Shown: in pieces, positions 63,838-64,000 of the stretch
Position numbering within the stretch: the stretch's first letter is position 1
Layout: each line of letters begins with the position of its first letter
The notes under the pieces: generated by a model
What the model saw: only the letters and a program-made list of their open reading frames with translations
Told to the model about the DNA's origin: nothing
The model's database searches: none
Translations under genes and position numbers: made by a program
From: MH13 sp042140245
GTDB lineage: Bacteria > Pseudomonadota > Alphaproteobacteria > Rhizobiales > MH13
Reading direction: 5' to 3'
Assembly: GCF_042140245.1 (NCBI RefSeq)
Contig: NZ_CP159483.1
Span: 496,001-560,000, forward strand
Length of the DNA stretch: 64,000 bases

Positions 63838-64000
63838 ATGCCCCCCAGAGTGGATTTCAAAAGCCAGAGGCTCTTTGTGGAGCACGACCTGCAAGAAGGC
63901 GCAGAGCACGCTTTGTCAGAGGCACATGCGCACTATCTGCTGACCGTTCTGCGCATGGAGACCTGCGCTACGCTGTTGGTGTTCAATGGAAAAGACGGCG
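63838..64000 (+). CDS. rsmE: 16S rRNA m3U1498 methyltransferase RsmE (5' part only)
   Basis: First 54 residues, running off the window. MPPRVDFKSQRLFVEHDLQE then AHYLLTVLRMETCATLLVFN and GKDG match the PUA-like N-terminal domain of RsmE, which methylates U1498 of 16S rRNA. GGAG at 63825-63828 precedes the ATG at 63838 by nine bases. Divergent from xseA. Confidence 0.85.
   Translation, partial: MPPRVDFKSQRLFVEHDLQEGAEHALSEAHAHYLLTVLRMETCATLLVFNGKDG

Noticed and set aside
1..64000. CRISPR arrays, insertion sequences, prophage or integrase genes
   Set aside because: No regularly spaced repeats, transposase motifs or integrase motifs were found by reading.

Overview
The window comes from an alphaproteobacterial chromosome, most likely Hyphomicrobiales (Rhizobiales-like). 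This is inferred from recognised content: a Tad/Cpa (Flp pilus) locus with CpaA-F naming, the paired YejA-type binding proteins ahead of yejBEF, kdsB-cytochrome c-pheA adjacency, ffs next to dnaX-ybaB-recR, and palindromic 'TAGAGC' elements sitting on stop codons. The DNA is moderately GC-rich and almost fully coding. No tRNA, rRNA, insertion sequence, integrase or CRISPR array was seen. Both ends cut a gene: hrpB on the left, rsmE on the right.

Layout. 1-7.6 kb: end-truncated HrpB helicase, a small membrane protein, a LacI-type regulator, and a three-gene ABC importer resembling YnjBCD. 7.6-18.5 kb: housekeeping block with an alpha/beta hydrolase, a GT4 glycosyltransferase, infC (apparent AUU start), a TetR/flavodoxin-like reductase pair with three palindromic operators, a GNAT acetyltransferase, rpmI-rplT, pheS (without pheT beside it), a retropepsin-like protease, a phosphohexomutase and an acetylpolyamine amidohydrolase-like deacetylase. 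18.4-21.9 kb: HAD hydrolase, a PhnD-like periplasmic protein and, convergent to it, a membrane HAMP/PAS protein ending in what looks like a degenerate histidine kinase. 22-34.4 kb: complete-looking Tad pilus machinery: pilin, prepilin peptidase, CpaB-F, TadB, TadC, a TPR lipoprotein and two TadE-like pseudopilins, one of them frameshifted. 34.4-40.7 kb: M17 aminopeptidase, MarR-like regulator, NlpC/P60 hydrolase, hydroxyacid dehydrogenase, pheA, kdsB, membrane cytochrome c. 41-48.8 kb: peptide importer with two binding proteins, two permeases and a double ATPase, in one operon. 48.8-52.3 kb: VOC protein with divergent TetR and paired operators, orphan HigA-like protein, def, rmuC. 52.3-55.2 kb: accessory island with a frameshifted DUF6161-like gene, a 3' fragment of recR and a DUF418 membrane protein. 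55.2-64 kb: recR, ybaB, dnaX, SRP RNA, HIT protein, nudC, a cyclase-FHA protein, an NTF2-like/LuxR regulator, xseA, rsmE start.

How they work together. The Tad genes make one assembly machine: CpaA matures the pilin; CpaF, TadB and TadC drive assembly; CpaC and CpaD form the outer-membrane exit. The YejABEF operon is translationally coupled throughout. Two TetR genes each face a divergent target gene across symmetric operators. Three genes (a TadE-like gene, the second yejA, the DUF6161-like gene) each contain a frame change explained by one base. That may be real decay or base-calling error, and it colours how these loci should be read.
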